DNA of 64,000 nucleotides from Diphasiastrum complanatum (taxonomy: Eukaryota; Streptophyta; Lycopodiopsida; Lycopodiales; Lycopodiaceae): assembly GCA_029204225.1 (NCBI GenBank), contig CM055113.1, positions 25,583,462 to 25,647,461 of the forward strand, given 5' to 3'. Shown piece by piece: positions 21,594-34,676 of this stretch. A program made the position numbers and the translations under genes. Under the pieces are notes generated by a model, which was not told the DNA's origin, made no database searches, and saw only the letters and a program-made list of their open reading frames with translations. Each line of letters begins with the position of its first letter. Position 1 is the stretch's first letter.

Positions 21594-24500
21594 ATGAGCG
21601 AAGGACCGAGACCCGGAGGTAGTTTGGTCAATCAGCAGCCTGCGATTGGGACCGACGTTCGAGCTTCGACCAGCACATCCAACATTCCTGTTCGAGCACT
21701 GACACCTACTCGAGTGATCGCCCAGCTGGAATTACCGCAGCTGCTAGAAAATGTTTATGGATCTTCAAGCTTATCTCTTGCTCTGGTAAGTTAGTTCTTA
21801 CAAAATTTATTATGTACACTTTTCTGATCTAGCATAATCCGCAGCTTTAAGAAGAATCACATTCAACCACCCCATGTACTGATTATGGTTAGAACCCAAC
21901 AAGACAACATGTGGACCTGCAACTGGATCATAAGTGGTGTGTTGGCCGCAAGGAGTTCCTTTCCTCTCCTTCGGTCAGAAGTTCTATTGCAATAAGCTGC
22001 ACAAAACGAGGACATACTGAGGAGAAAAAAAAACATAAGGGTTTCAGTTGAGCTGCATATTTTACCCTTCCAGTTGAACAGGTGCTACTGCAAACTAGAA
22101 GCAAGAAGCTACTAATTCTTGATCCTATAAGGAAGAGACTTTTTGATCCAATAATGTCTGTCCTGATTGCTGTGAGTTGTAATCTATGTTAAATTCATGT
22201 AAATGCACGTAGCTCGCGTTTTCGCTGTCGTCCCTATTAGGTAAGACTTTCAAACTCCTGCGTCTACTAAGATCTGTGACTCGCACGCAAATATATCATG
22301 GTTTGTTCCTGGAGTAAACAGGCGCGACCTAATCATGACCCTGAGGACACGCAGCTATCGAAGTTGTAAAAGTCGGTACGAATGCAAGAATCATGTAGCA
22401 GAAGATTCATTGTGAATATTTTGACAGTATTCGTTATATTATGCAGCCGAGCGGACAGAGGGAATTCGGCCAGTATTCAGAAGGTGGGCAATTGAGGAAC
22501 AAGGACGACGAATATGAAAGCAAATCTGGTAGTGAAAATATGGATGGAGGTTCGGGTGAAGAGCAGGATCCGGATCAGCCGCCTCGCAAGAAAAGATATC
22601 ACCGTCATACTCCGAGGCAAATTCAGGAAATGGAAATGTAAGCTAAATTTCCAGGAAAAGATCCAATGAGATTGTTGAAAAGACTCGCATTGGAAGAGAT
22701 AAATAACATTTCCGCTTATCACAGAAATCGTGCTTCTCTAGAAATTAGCTGGTTTTTGCATGTCGTTACTTATACTTAATTACGTAGAATCTGACATGAT
22801 GCAAGAGTGACTGATTGTCAGAAGGCATTACAGATCATCTTCAATTTGGTAGATCAGCGAGCCTCATGAATGAGATGGATATGAATTTGTAGGGTGTTCA
22901 AGGAATGCCCTCATCCGGATGACAAGCAAAGACAGGAGCTGAGCAAGGAGCTTGGGCTTGATCCTCGGCAAGTGAAATTTTGGTTCCAGAACAGACGGAC
23001 ACAAATGAAGGTTCGTTGCTGCCTGCTTACAATAGCGTTTCGTGATGAGAAACACAACTCTCTTAAAATAATACCTCATTATCAAAATATGGAGCTCCAT
23101 AGTCCTGATTTTTCACATTTGCAAGTGTGATATTCCAGGCTCAACAAGAGCGTGCAGAAAACTCCATGTTGCGAGCCCAGAATGAGAAGCTTCGTGCAGA
23201 AAATATTGCTATGAGGGAAGCCCTAAAGAATGCTTCATGCCCAAACTGTGGAGGACCTGCCGCACTTGGAGAGATGAGTTTAGAGGAGCAGCAGTTACGC
23301 ATCGAAAATTCTCAGCTTAGAGACGAGGTAAGCAAGAACGTGCTTCAAGATCGGCCATAAAATAGTGCTCAATTTTGCCGCGTAGATCCATTTGCTCATG
23401 TTTCACTAAATTCATAATAATAGGTTCTGGAAGCTGCTTAATCTGCTAATTAACTTCTACACGAATAAATCTTCGATGCAGCTGGATCGTGTGTCTACGT
23501 TGGCAGCAAAACATCTCGGGAGACCTATTTTTCCCTTAACATCCGTAGGACCTCATCATCAGACGCCTAGATCAACGTCTTTGGATCTTGGTGTTGGCGG
23601 AAGCTTCGCTGTGCATACAGTTAGCCCTTCAGTTTCAGATATAACAACCCGACTCGGAGGTCTCAGTGATGAGGAAAAACCTCTCGTTGTGGAATTGGCC
23701 ATGCTAGCGATGGAAGAACTCCTTGCTCTGGCTCAAGCTGCAAAGCCATTGTGGACTCCTGATGCTCACAACGAAATTTTAAACCACGATGAGTATATGC
23801 GGAAGTTTCCTAGAGTTATGGGTGTTCGTCCATTGAGTCTGAAGACCGAAGCAACACGAGAAACAGGTCTAGTCATGATCAATGGAGTTAGTCTGGCCCA
23901 TACTCTCATGGACGCTGTAAGTGACTTCATCATCATATGTTTCAGTTTTCTGGTTCTAGCAAAAGGCATCTACAAGGCTCTATGAATCACCCATGCCCTC
24001 CGTTTGACAGAATGTAGTGCTTGTTTCTGCAATAGGAAATATGGATGAACACATTCTCCTGCATTGTCTCGAGAGCTTCAACGCTGGAAATTCTCTCCAC
24101 AGGCGCTGCGGGAACATGCGATGGTGCATTGCAACTGGTTTGTCTTGATCCTTTTACAGTGTTTCTATTTTTTGCTTCAATCTTTCAGAAAATCCATCTA
24201 TTATGTTCTGAACTTTGAACTCCGAAGGATACCTGAATAGTTGATCGGATCGGTCAATGTTTTCATGGGTGGTTTAAGGTCTACGCAGAACTGCAGGTTC
24301 TATCGCCTCTCGTTCCCACCCGAGAAGTGATGTTCTTAAGGTATTGCAAACAGCATGGAGATGGGGTTTGGGCAATAGTAGATGTTTCATTAGACAGCTT
24401 CCGAGATAAGAACCCTTCCTTGCTAAGATGCCGCAGGCGCCCTTCTGGGTTCATCATCCAGGATATGGCCAACGGTTTCTGTAAGGTATTTCTTCCAGCC

Positions 24501-26368
24501 TCTAGTGCAGCTACAGTCTTATTCACGAAACACCTCCCAAATCAGTACATTACACCACCTTGCTTTAACCATAAATTTCAATATTCTGACACTTGACCTC
24601 CTCAACCTAGCATACTGTCCAAATTGTTTGTAGAGAATAGTTCTGAAGGTGATGAGTGTGTACTTCGAGTTGTGGAAGTCAGCTGTAGATCTAGTGGAAA
24701 TGAATGTCTTCGTGATTGTTACAGGTAACTGTTCTGGAGCACATGGAGTATGACGATCGTCAAGTACATCGCATGTACAAAGCTTTTGTGAACAGTGGAA
24801 TGGCGTTCGGAGCTCAACGGTGGCTGGCAACTTTGCAGCGAGAATGTGAGGGCATGGCTAGCTTGTTAGCCAATAACATATCGCCCAGAGATCTCGGTGG
24901 TATGTATGTACGTTCGTGTGAACCTTTGGTTTGATTCAGCTTGCTGATCAAATCTACCTTTGTTGTTATCAGAGATTAGGCCGCTCCCTACCGTGCCCTT
25001 GAGCCTTTGTTAATTATTTTGAATGATTTAATTGTTACCCTCAGAGATTGAATACAGGTGTGCATCTTCTCAAAATTTTCTGATTTTTTCAACCGATCTC
25101 AGAAATGGAGCTCAGCAGCTAATCTGTTACTCGTACGCTGTTGTTTTCTCTGCAGTGATACCAAGCGCCAATGGACGTCGAAGCATGTTGAAGCTGGCTC
25201 AGCGCATGACGAACAACTTCTGTGCGGGCGTTAGTGCATCCACCATTCACACATGGACCACACTCTCAGGGACTGGAGAGGAGGATGTGAGGGTGATGAC
25301 ACGCAAGAGCGTGGACAATCCAGGTGAGCCTCATGGTATCGTTCTGAGTGCTGCTACTTCATTGTGGTTACCAGTTCTACCACATCGGGTGTTCGATTTT
25401 CTACGAGATGAACGTCTGCGCAGTGAGGTAAGCAGTTTTCTTTCTCTAAATTGCAAATAAATGTTTTGTTTTTTGTACTTGTGCGTCTTAGCTGCTGCGT
25501 CTATGAACATCTTCCCTATTTTTGAATATGAACATGATCATTGGAAAATCAGTCTGAACTGATCTTAAGATAGAGAGAGATGAAGAGCAACTACATTAAG
25601 GTCGACTCAGGTTACTGTTTGTGAGTAAAATCGTCGACGCAGGTTAGTGTTAGTTACTCGATGGTATCAATATTATAGATCAAGCTACATGTTACTGTAC
25701 AAGTTTCGTAGAGAGATTAAGCGTTGATCTTATTGTTTCGGAATTTGATAAAGGAGCTATGACTACTGCAGTGGGATATTCTATCAAACGGTGGCTTGGT
25801 GCAGGAGATGGCTCACATTGCCAAAGGACAAGACCCTGGAAATAGCGTATCACTTCTTCGTGTAAATGTAAGTGGCAGGCTGTGAAGATTTAGGTGATGC
25901 CTCTTACAATTTCGCCATGATGCTTCTTAACATTCTGCTAGTCTGTTGACCTCGATTTTGCTTGTCACCCAGGCCTTAAATTCTTCGCATAGCAATATGC
26001 TGATTTTGCAAGAGAGCTGTACAGACGTGTCTGGTTCGCTCGTTGTGTATGCGCCTGTAGATATCCCAGCAATGAATCTCGTAATGCAAGGTGGTGATCC
26101 TACCTACGTTGCACTATTACCCTCAGGGTTTGCCATTTTCCCGGATGGGCCACCGCATCATGCTGGCAGAAGTGAGAATGATGAAACTGGAGTGGCTCCC
26201 GATAGCTCTACACCTAAGGCGGGTTCTCTACTCACTGTAGCTTTCCAAATTTTGGTTAGTAACACCCCGTCAGCTAAGTTGAGCCTGGAATCAGTGGCAA
26301 CTGTCAATAATCTCATTTCATGCACTGTACAGCGGATCAAAGCTGCCCTACAATGTGAAACTACTTAA
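21594..26368 (+). CDS. HD-ZIP class IV homeodomain-START transcription factor
   Basis: Nuclear DNA-binding regulator; the family controls epidermal (L1) identity and binds L1-box sites. Eleven GT-AG exons: 21594-21785, 22447-22637, 22893-23010, 23139-23327, 23482-23916, 24036-24137, 24279-24485, 24725-24899, 25156-25427, 25772-25867, 25973-26368; all phases fit, giving 790 aa. An acidic tract precedes the homeodomain (about 111-167, [14 protein letters not shown] to [13 protein letters not shown]). Next comes the class IV leucine zipper-loop-zipper (168-230) with the redox-type CPNCGG loop. The START lipid-binding domain runs from about 298 to 525 ([45 protein letters not shown]). The C-terminal SAD region follows, with the family ending [13 protein letters not shown]. 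No frame lesion is seen. The start is the first Met in exon 1; the N-terminal 64 residues are the least certain part. PDF2/ATML1/ANL2-like, but the subgroup is not assigned. Confidence 0.93.
22200..22207 (+). promoter_or_regulatory. L1-box in intron 1
   Basis: TAAATGCA is an exact L1-box (TAAATGYA), the site bound by HD-ZIP IV proteins. It lies in intron 1 of the HD-ZIP IV gene, about 240 bp before exon 2. A handful of chance matches are expected in 64 kb, so function is only a suggestion. Confidence 0.4.
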
Positions 26369-27270
26369 TTGGGAGGTACCCTGTGAGGTTTATACGCATA
26401 AACAGAAACAAGCAAAGAGCATTTTTAAGAATCATGGAGTCAAGCAATTATGGGAATATGTGTGCAATCACGAAAGGATCAATTCATTTGATTCTCAGCC
26501 TGGAAGGAGCTTCTATCACGATGAGAAGCTGTCCTGGAATATCGTCATTCAATGCAGTTTGATTTTAACAAACCTGTGGATTTCTCACAAGTATGCTATG
26601 AGTGGGTACACTCAGTGAAATAGTTTGCTGGAACAAGTCAAGAACGCACCATAGATGATCCTTGCCTCGTGGTAAAGAAAGAACAGCAAGTTATAGCTTA
26701 TCGAGGCTAGACATGACAAAGGAACATCATCGGCATCATCGACGATGAATGTTCTTCACCACTCGGCAAGGCTAGTGGTTCGGGTATTGACTTCATTCCA
26801 TCCTTTCAAACATTGATGAAAATTTTGGAAAATAGTTTGTGGCATCAGGTATAGCACTGGAGCTGACGAGTATGCAAGTTCCTTAGGAAAGGTATTTTCC
26901 AAACATAATTACTAGATACTACGTTTTGTTGCTTTGGAATCTGTAAAATAATGTGAGCTCAAATGGCTTCATCTTAAGTAAATGGCAGCTATTCATTCCT
27001 GCTCTGCACCATATAGGGTAAGCACTGAGCAGTTCATCCTCACTCGTCGCTCTACAGTTGGGTTGTCTACTTCTTGATGTGATTACTTCTATTTGATAAA
27101 ATAGTTGTATATTGCATGCTTGAGCTCTAGCTCTCAGCTCAGATGCAGATGGAGAACAGTAACCGATGCGTTAACTATTGCCATCCAGATTGAATTTTCT
27201 GCTATTGAGGTATTGCATCTAAGTAGGGCCGTTTGATTGCCATGCATATGTCCAGCAGCCTAATAAAGAA
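26369..27270 (+). other. 3' flank of HD-ZIP IV gene
   Basis: Likely 3' UTR and terminator region. AATAAA occurs at about 27260-27265. The open frame at 26355-26618 overlaps the end of the gene in another frame and shows no domain. Confidence 0.4.
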
Positions 27271-30023
27271 CTGCAAAATCTCAAAAGAGTACAGTGACTT
27301 CAGCTTGTGATCAGCTTCCTATCTGTCATTTGTCCTTTTCTTACCCTTGGAAGTTCAGGTCAGCTATATGTTGATCTGTTTTCAGTGATGCCTTTTCTTG
27401 ACGTTGAAGTGATGAAGCTAGAGCATTTTGTACTTGAATCAGATCAGAGCCCACTCATTGAGGAGCATAGCATCTGTTGACCATGGCCAAAAAATTCTGA
27501 AAAACACCAACAAACATAGAAAACAAGTCTTGATTCTTCTAATTACCCAGCTACTTCAGTAATGTGGAATTGATGTTGGAATTTTGCAACACTTTTACCA
27601 CGAGTCCCTTCCAGCCTCTTTCCATACCACCTATTCACCTGGGCATGGTGACGTTTTCAACAGCATGGGTCGCTGAACTGGTGAGTGCATTTGTAGATTT
27701 CTTTGAAATTAGGTGCTGGAGAGAACGGGTGAGCTGTTCAGCCAGGTGAAAGCATGACGGAGCGCCCGGGTGAACGGGCCACATGGAAAGAGGCCCTTCG
27801 AGCACGTCTACATATAATGTGTTTATTCCTTGAAGATCATCTCAACAAGGGGTGAGGGGATCAACATTGGCCTTTAGATGCAACCTGTTGATGATGATCT
27901 CAAGCCCCTAGGGGGTGAACATGTATGCAGCTTCTAAGGAGAAATTAGCTCAACCAGTTTGGGGATAATATCTCCACCAATCAGAGTGCAAGATAATCAT
28001 CAATGATGACATTTGATGACATCCTTCCATTTCTCCTCACCTCTATAGGATTGGAGTTTTCCCTAACGGTCAGATCATTCTACTCCACATTGCAAGGATC
28101 GTTCACCTTCACTTATGTATCAAGGGGCACAAGATATATGTGTATATGTCATTCTTGGGCGAACTGGTAAGATGTAAAGAGCTCCTAAGGGATATGGGGC
28201 CAACACAAGTGCTTTTAAATTGTTACTTTAGCATGGATGAAGCTTGTTGAATATATATTCTTGATCTGCAACCCTAATTGGATGTCAACATGGGGTGAAT
28301 GAAGTTAGCCTTATTTGGGCCTTTAGATGAGATTTCTTTTGACTTTTGAAAAGGAGAAAAAAGGAGCTCAATATAAAAGGAAATAATTTTGTGGAGTGAG
28401 ATAATTTGAAAATCTGGAAGTGTCAAGTTTGGTAGAAAATGTTAGTACTAATTAAAGAATGGGAAAAAGGCTACTAGCCTTCCTCAAACAATGTGTAGCC
28501 CCCTTGTCGTTTTTCAAAGCTTGTCGAGACTAGTTTCACAAAGCATACCATTATGCTTGCCCTTTTTTAAGAGTTCTGCCTAGCTCAAGAGAGTACGTTG
28601 TTATGAAATTTGTGGTTGGGTGGTGAATGTCTTATTCATTCAAGAGTAAGGTCAATTGCTATGGGGAGCCAAATGTGTAAGAGCCTTCTTGTGAGAGGCG
28701 TAACATCTTCATACTTACGTATCATGTTATTTTAAGTTGGATTCAATACATTACTTGTACATATTACTCAATCAGAGGCAACAGATTTCATGAGCATAAA
28801 TCACGATGAATATTATAGTAAAAGTAACTTCATGTGGATTAAGCACATGAGACCTAGCCAAGATGGTTATGTCCTATTTGACCAGGTTATGCTAGGGTGG
28901 GTTGATAGCAATTGATACTGAACATAGGTTCTAGAGAGACTCTTGGTGGTAAGGCAATGACTTTAAGCCTAGGACTAGGGACTAGCCATAGAATTCTAGA
29001 ACGGATATGCACAAAGAGTTGTTAATCTCGCAAGCACCTTGGGGAGCATGGCTTTAGTTGTACCTATATAGGGGTGGCCTTGGAAATTTTGTAGACATCC
29101 ATTTCTAAGTGTGAGGCTTGGACTATGGAAGGAGCATGTGAATCTTCCAACATTCAGGTGAGGCATATTTGGGAGAGAGTTATGGTGGTATTGTTACATC
29201 CCTAACTTTTACTAGGGTTATGTTGGGATTGATTTGGCACTACCTTGCTTTGTGACCTCATTTTGTAGCATGGCCACCATTGTCTTCAATTGAGTTTTTC
29301 CAACTCAAATTGCTTGGCAAGTTAATGGATATGCAACTTCCATCTATGCTCATTTCTCCTTTGCCTATTGTTCAATAGTTGCCATCTACCGAATCTTGTT
29401 CAAATAAGCATTGTGTGCTCTCACTGCATTTAGTCCATAATGATTCGCCACCTTGTTATAAATTTAGTTTTTTGGACTTCATGATCTATCGTTGCTTCAA
29501 AATCTTTGGCGTCCAAGAGTTGAGAAAGGTAGTTGAGTCTTGGCTACAAGCCACAACCCAAGAAATCAGATGTCATTAATTAATGAATCGTTTGGAAAAA
29601 TCAGTCATTCAAAAGAAATGTCAGAGCAAAAATGCAATGGACATTTCATTATTGATATAGAAAATAGTGAGGACACCTTTTCTTACATCAATTTTCATAT
29701 CAAGATGAAAATATAACATGAAAGAAGTACATAGAATATCAATAGATAGGTTTCTCCATACTTTGACCTTTGATATCTTTGTAAAATAGCAACAAACATG
29801 ATTGAAATAAGAAGACCATGCTATGTTGTAGCAAAAGAAAAATGAGACTTCATTAGTGCTATTCTTTTGGAGAATGTATTTATGATAGTACTATATTGGA
29901 TCTTTAGAGTTGGAGTGGACAATTCAATCATACTAATGTGCTAAGTATGCTTCATTGTCTTGTTGGACTGAGCCTATACCTAGCAATCTATTTACAATGT
30001 TTTATTGATTGAATTTGGAGCTA
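27271..30023. other. Unassigned intergenic sequence
   Basis: No recognisable domain on either strand. The phrase TGGGGAGCCAAATG near 28660 also occurs just after the tRNA-Asp primer site at 17.27 kb, which may mean an old gypsy fragment. Confidence 0.45.
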
Positions 30024-30223
30024 CGAGTCACAATATTTGGAAAAAATAGTGTAATGGCAATAAGCTATTACTTGTTGGGATCGAGCTTGTCTGTCCTAGA
30101 TACATACTTGTTCTTTGTTGTATCGAGTTACAATATTTGAAAAAAATAGTGTAATGGCAATAAGTTATTACTTGTTGGGATCGAACTTGTCTGTCCTAGA
30201 TACATACTTGTTCTTTGTTGTAT
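30024..30223 (+). repeat. 100-bp tandem duplication
   Basis: CGAGTCACAATATTTGGAAA through TTCTTTGTTGTAT is repeated exactly once, 30024-30123 and 30124-30223, with a few substitutions. It contains no gene. Confidence 0.95.
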
Positions 30224-30869
30224 CACATGTTCCAAAACAGTAAACACTCTTGATAAATGAAGTTTCTCTTCAACACTCTTATATTTTGTGAAGATTACTT
30301 GTGATTTTTTTCTTTATATCTATTTGAATTTAGTAAAGCTATATTTTATAGCCAGAATATAAAGCAAACCATAAAGTTTGCACCTTGGTGGCCAACTATG
30401 GGTTTGGTAGAACTACAAATTACTATCTAATCTATCAACAGTTCCTAAAGAGAGAAATAAACCCGTGAATCGTGCTCCTCTTTTACTAGTAATTTGGAGA
30501 CTAATCAGAAATGTGGTGAAGCATTAGAGAAACTTAGAGCCCAAAGAGGGCCTTTGAAAAATATGTTTTTTTATTTTTTTTCTTATTTTCGTTGCCATGT
30601 GGACCAATGGAAACCTTGAAATCAGGGTTCGGACTGCCACGTGGCATTTTGGGATCGGATAACATAAATTCAAGTGCCCATTAGAGTTCATAAAGGTCGT
30701 CTGCCTCGGGTTATTGGTTGATAAGGCCTGCCCTTCCAGCTCATCACTGTCCGAAGAGACCCAAAAATATTGAAAATGAATATGACAGATAGTTGAGATG
30801 AGAAATTGAAGTACCATTAATGTATATGCATTGTCAAACAATGGTTAATAGGGTTAACCAGAGTTAATT
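30224..30869. other. Spacer at edge of element copy B
   Basis: No clear gene. A GCCACGTGGC G-box palindrome is at about 30636-30645. The edge of element copy B may lie here, but no terminal repeat is recognised. Confidence 0.4.
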
Positions 30870-32520
30870 CGTGGCGCCAAATAGATCAGTGTTTCAAATT
30901 TACCCCAACATATTTTCTCATATTCATGGCTTTTTGTCTACGCAAATTTTCAGATTTATAGTTCAGTGTTTCAGATTTTTACATGCACATTACGAATGGT
31001 GCCATCAAGGAAGCCGTGCTCCTCAATCGACTATGTGCTTCTATTCAACGAGAAAGATGATAATGGATTATGGGTGCCAAGAAAATATTCAAAAAAATCT
31101 TGGGTTTTGATACATCCATCGCCAAGAGGAGCATTTTGAAAAAGCAAAAGGTCAAAACTATCATTTCGATCTTATTGGAAGGCCAGAATATTGGATTTCA
31201 GAACATCATCAAGAGGAAAATCTATTTCTAAAATTCTAGTCCAACATGTATATATGCATTCAGAGATAAATGTGCAAGGATTCAATCGTCAGGATCACAC
31301 AAAAAAAAACAACTATGAGTATTGATATTTTTGATACTTAGATTTTTGTCATTCATAAATATCCAATATTAAACTTGCCAATCTGATCATTTTTCTCTTG
31401 CAGATTTATATCCATCCAACATAAATGAATGGGAGCCAAGTGGATTTTTAGCAGGTGTGTTAGATATTACTCACACTGATATTGGACAGCTGCAATATCA
31501 AGGTAGAACTGCAAAAGATCTAGCTAATAGTAAAATCTTTTTTTATGAATCAATGTACATTCCTGATACAAAAGAAAATTTTGGACAAATAGTATCAATT
31601 CCATTATCTAGTTTTGAAAGTGATGAATAATATATAATGATGTAAAAAATTCATTAAAAATGAGCACGAGATCAAAAATAGTCACATTGAGTTGGTATAT
31701 TTCCTTGAATATATTTGTGGATTTCTTTTTAAGTGTCAATGCACACAAAATCCCAACGATGTTTGTATGAAAAAATTTATCAGATAGTCTATTATCTGAA
31801 CTCATGGATGAAGGCTGAGACAAAAGATCAGATGGAAAAATAGAATGTAGAATTAAAATGTCTTCCATGTGCTTCCGTTATCAAATTGAAAAACAAATGT
31901 TGAGCTTATGCTTTCATTATCAAAGATGAAAAATAAATAAAGGTAAATGGGTGCCACTCGATCAAGACTTGGAAGCTAGTGGACATTCAAAATAAAAACT
32001 TATTGAAATTATATACAATGATGCCATTTTGATGTGTGTTGAGGTGGAAGAAGATCGGAGTCTAAATTACATAAGGTGGGAACTATTGCTCCTACAAGAT
32101 GAGATGTACTTTCAAACTTCAGATTTATTTTCAATGGTAAACTCGTAAGTAACTGTAAACACTCGATCTTTTATGAATAGTTTCAATCAAAACATTCTAA
32201 TACAATCTCTGTACTAATTGTAACTCGCTTTGTATTAGTTTTATGCAGGTACGTAAAACACATGAGCTCGAGATCAAATACAGAGATATTGGCAAAACAA
32301 TCCAACTTATAGAAGAACATTGAGATTCACTATTAGCATATACATGCCAATCATCATGTCTTTTTATCAATATAGAAAATTGCATTCCAGTATTACACTA
32401 TGGACACAAACTGATTGTAAGAATCTATATTGATATCAATAAAAAAAACCCATAAACGGGTTGTTTACATGCAAAATGATTGTATCTTTTTTTTTTTATG
32501 TATCTCTATTTACAAATAGA
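30870..32520 (+). pseudogene. Convergent element gene with possible ubiquitin-like segment (copy B)
   Basis: Inverted counterpart of 2578-3582 and longer at its 5' side. After a CTCTTGCAG acceptor (about 31412) it reads EWEPSGFLAGVLDITHTDIG, then QGRTAKDLANSKIFFYES. The downstream block IEIIYNDAILMCVEVEED and LNYIRWELLLLQDE matches copy A, but the FRFIFNG part is lost to a small deletion near 32100. An acceptor at about 32247 leads to the basic last exon, also broken. The earlier region (30.87-31.41 kb) has open pieces such as SILKKQKVKTIISILLEG that could be further exons. Function unknown; ubiquitin-like nature is a pattern-based guess. Confidence 0.45.
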
Positions 32521-34608
32521 TCTCTATTCAGTCAATTTTTCTATATTTTCTTTATCAGTATTAGAAACTGATAAGGGAACAGCTCCTTCTATAATCCCAT
32601 CTTCCTCTGTTTCGGGAAAGGCCTCAATGCCTTTTAAGACAAGATTACTCTCTGTTATAATATCGTCTTCCTCTGTATTAGGAAGGACTTCAATTTCTTT
32701 TTTGTCATATATTATAAGATCTACATCCTGAGCAACCTTAAGGCTGTTAAGACAAGAGCAGCTTGTTTTTGAGGGCCCTCGATCTCAGGTGCAACACTTA
32801 CACCGTTCTGAGCATAGTTTTTCATCAACTCTTGCTGAAATCTATATACATCGTCAGGAGTATACGGCTCAAGAGTGAACTGTCATCACAAAACACGAGA
32901 AGTAGTTATTATGGTGGCATACATTAGTAATTGGTGTCCGACAAAAGCCTTGAAGATTTTGACTCCTTATGAAGTTTGGTATCATTTGGTATCACCATCT
33001 AATGTTGAAGAGGAGGGACTACCATCATCCTCTAATGGATAGCCCACTGGTTCTTCAAGCGAACAGCCCATAATTCATCAAGAGGAGCAGATTTATGAAG
33101 AGGAACGACTTGTTGAAAACTTTGGATAGCATAGTCCAATTTTAGAGCACTTTGGACAGCAAAGTGTTGACAGTTCAGATCACTTTGGACAGCAAAGCGT
33201 TGATCAAAGTAAGGCTGTTGGACAGCCTAAACCAGTCCCTAAATGGCTGTTGCAGACTTTGCAGGACAGCAAAGTGAACCGCTTCTATGAAGGGAAGACT
33301 CGTGTCTCATCTAAATCAGTAGAATTTGCTGATTTTTTTTATTTTGCTCTTACATCTATTGAGGATAGTGCAATAGAACCTGTTTTTTATGAGCAGGCCA
33401 GAGGAGTAAAATGTTGGGAGGACGCGATAAAAGAGGAGTATGACTCACTCATAAAGAACCAAACATGGGTTTTTGTTGATCTTCCACATGGAAAGAAAGC
33501 AATTGGCTGTAATCAAGTACAAGTTCGATGGTACTGTTGTAAGGTGCAAGGCAAGACTTGTTGCCAAAGGTCATGCGCAAAAGGAGGACATTGATTATGA
33601 GGAAACTTTTGCACCTACCGCACGAATAACTACCGTACGGATAGTCACTACTTTGGCTGCCCATCATGGTTGGCGTATGCACCAACTTGACATAAAGACA
33701 ACCTTCCTCAATGGTGATCTTAATGAGGAAGTTTACCTTCAGCAACCTGCTGGTTTTTTGGTTGCAGGTCAAGAAGACAAAGTGTGTCTTCTCAAGAAGG
33801 CTCTCTATGGACTAAAACAAGCCCCAAGGATGTGGTATCAAAAGATACACACATACTTTTGTGATCGTGGGTTTTCTAGTAGTCATAGTGAATCTACGCT
33901 TTATGTCATGCATACATCTCTTGGGTAATCAACATTTTTGGTGACGAAACCTGCTGAGGAGCTGGACAAATAACAGGAGGAGGAAGGGGTGATGATTCTT
34001 GATCTGAATCAGATTCTCCAGCATCTGACTCAGAGCTCAGGACGATCCGAGGTCTCTTGGTTGGGATAACTCCAGGAGGAAGGGAAGCAGTTGGCCTTCG
34101 AGATCCAGTCTTCTTGGGGACAAGCTGCTTCCTCTTCCTCCTAGAGGTAGTCGGCAAGTTGGTTCTATCCAGAGGCAGGTCTCTGGAGGTGTTGGCATTA
34201 TCAACATGGAGAGCATAAAAATGGTCCCGAAGTCTTCTAAGAATGATGAAATCTTTTGGCATGATGGTGACACACTTACCATGCACTACCAAAAGATAGG
34301 TATCCTCAAAAAAACTGGGACAAAAAATCTTCTGCAGTACCCTGTAAGTCCTGCATGGCCGTCATGGCAAAATGAACATCTAGCCCAAGTGACAGAGTGA
34401 CATTCCTTACAGATCGGCTGAAAGGAGCTCTAGGGATCAACAGTTCAGTTAATCTCTGGAGTTTTCTAGTCTCCCTCATCCAGACCTGCTTCCTACCACG
34501 TCTACGGCCAATATCAGGGAGAACACGGGCATGGGATGGTTGTACAGTGGTTATGGCACAGTGGTTATGGTTGTATAGTGGTTATGGTGATTTGGTCCTG
34601 GCCATCAT
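32521..34608 (-). pseudogene. Histone H3-like fold joined to Ulp1 protease (copy B)
   Basis: Reading leftwards from twin ATGs at 34608 and 34605. The tail starts ARTKS and soon hits TAA within a local expansion of a CATAACCACTGTA-type repeat. The fold reads QVWMRETRKLQRLTELLIP, APFSRSVRNV, AEDFLSQFF, then VTIMPKDFIILRRLRD after a frameshift in a 7-A run (34308-34314; copy A has six bases there). The KRKRKQ linker and SSESDAGESDSDQESS acidic tract are conserved. At about 33926 the gene is interrupted: about 1.0 kb of copia pol takes the place of the protease His/Asp/Cys exons. It resumes at about 32888 with the last exon, FTLEPYTPDDVYRF, which later shifts frame. Copy B has CAG where copy A has TAG. 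Confidence 0.7.
32905..33925 (+). pseudogene. Copia integrase/RT fragment inside copy B
   Basis: Opposite strand to its host gene. Begins with the integrase end YISNWCPTKALKILTPYEVW, skips the usual GY-box region, then runs through CWEDAIKEEYDSLIKNQTW, a frame change near 33515, CKARLVAKGHAQ, HQLDIKTTFLNGDLNEEVYL and KKALYGLKQAPRMW. It ends at STLYVMHTS, before YVDD. No LTRs are present. The junctions lie in an element intron and in the linker exon, so it came with a deletion, not as a clean insertion. Confidence 0.8.
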
Positions 34609-34676
34609 TCTAAAAAAAAAAAAATTTAAAAAAAAAAGTCTGAACAAACGCGCATAGAGTGAAAACAAACAAATTT

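Noticed and set aside
25325..25331. GGTGAGC as an intron donor inside HD-ZIP IV exon 9
   Set aside because: The frame continues through conserved START/SAD-region sequence ([20 protein letters not shown]), so it is coding.
29379..29579. 66-codon plus-strand frame in the intergenic region
   Set aside because: Short, no domain, and no supporting splice or neighbour context.
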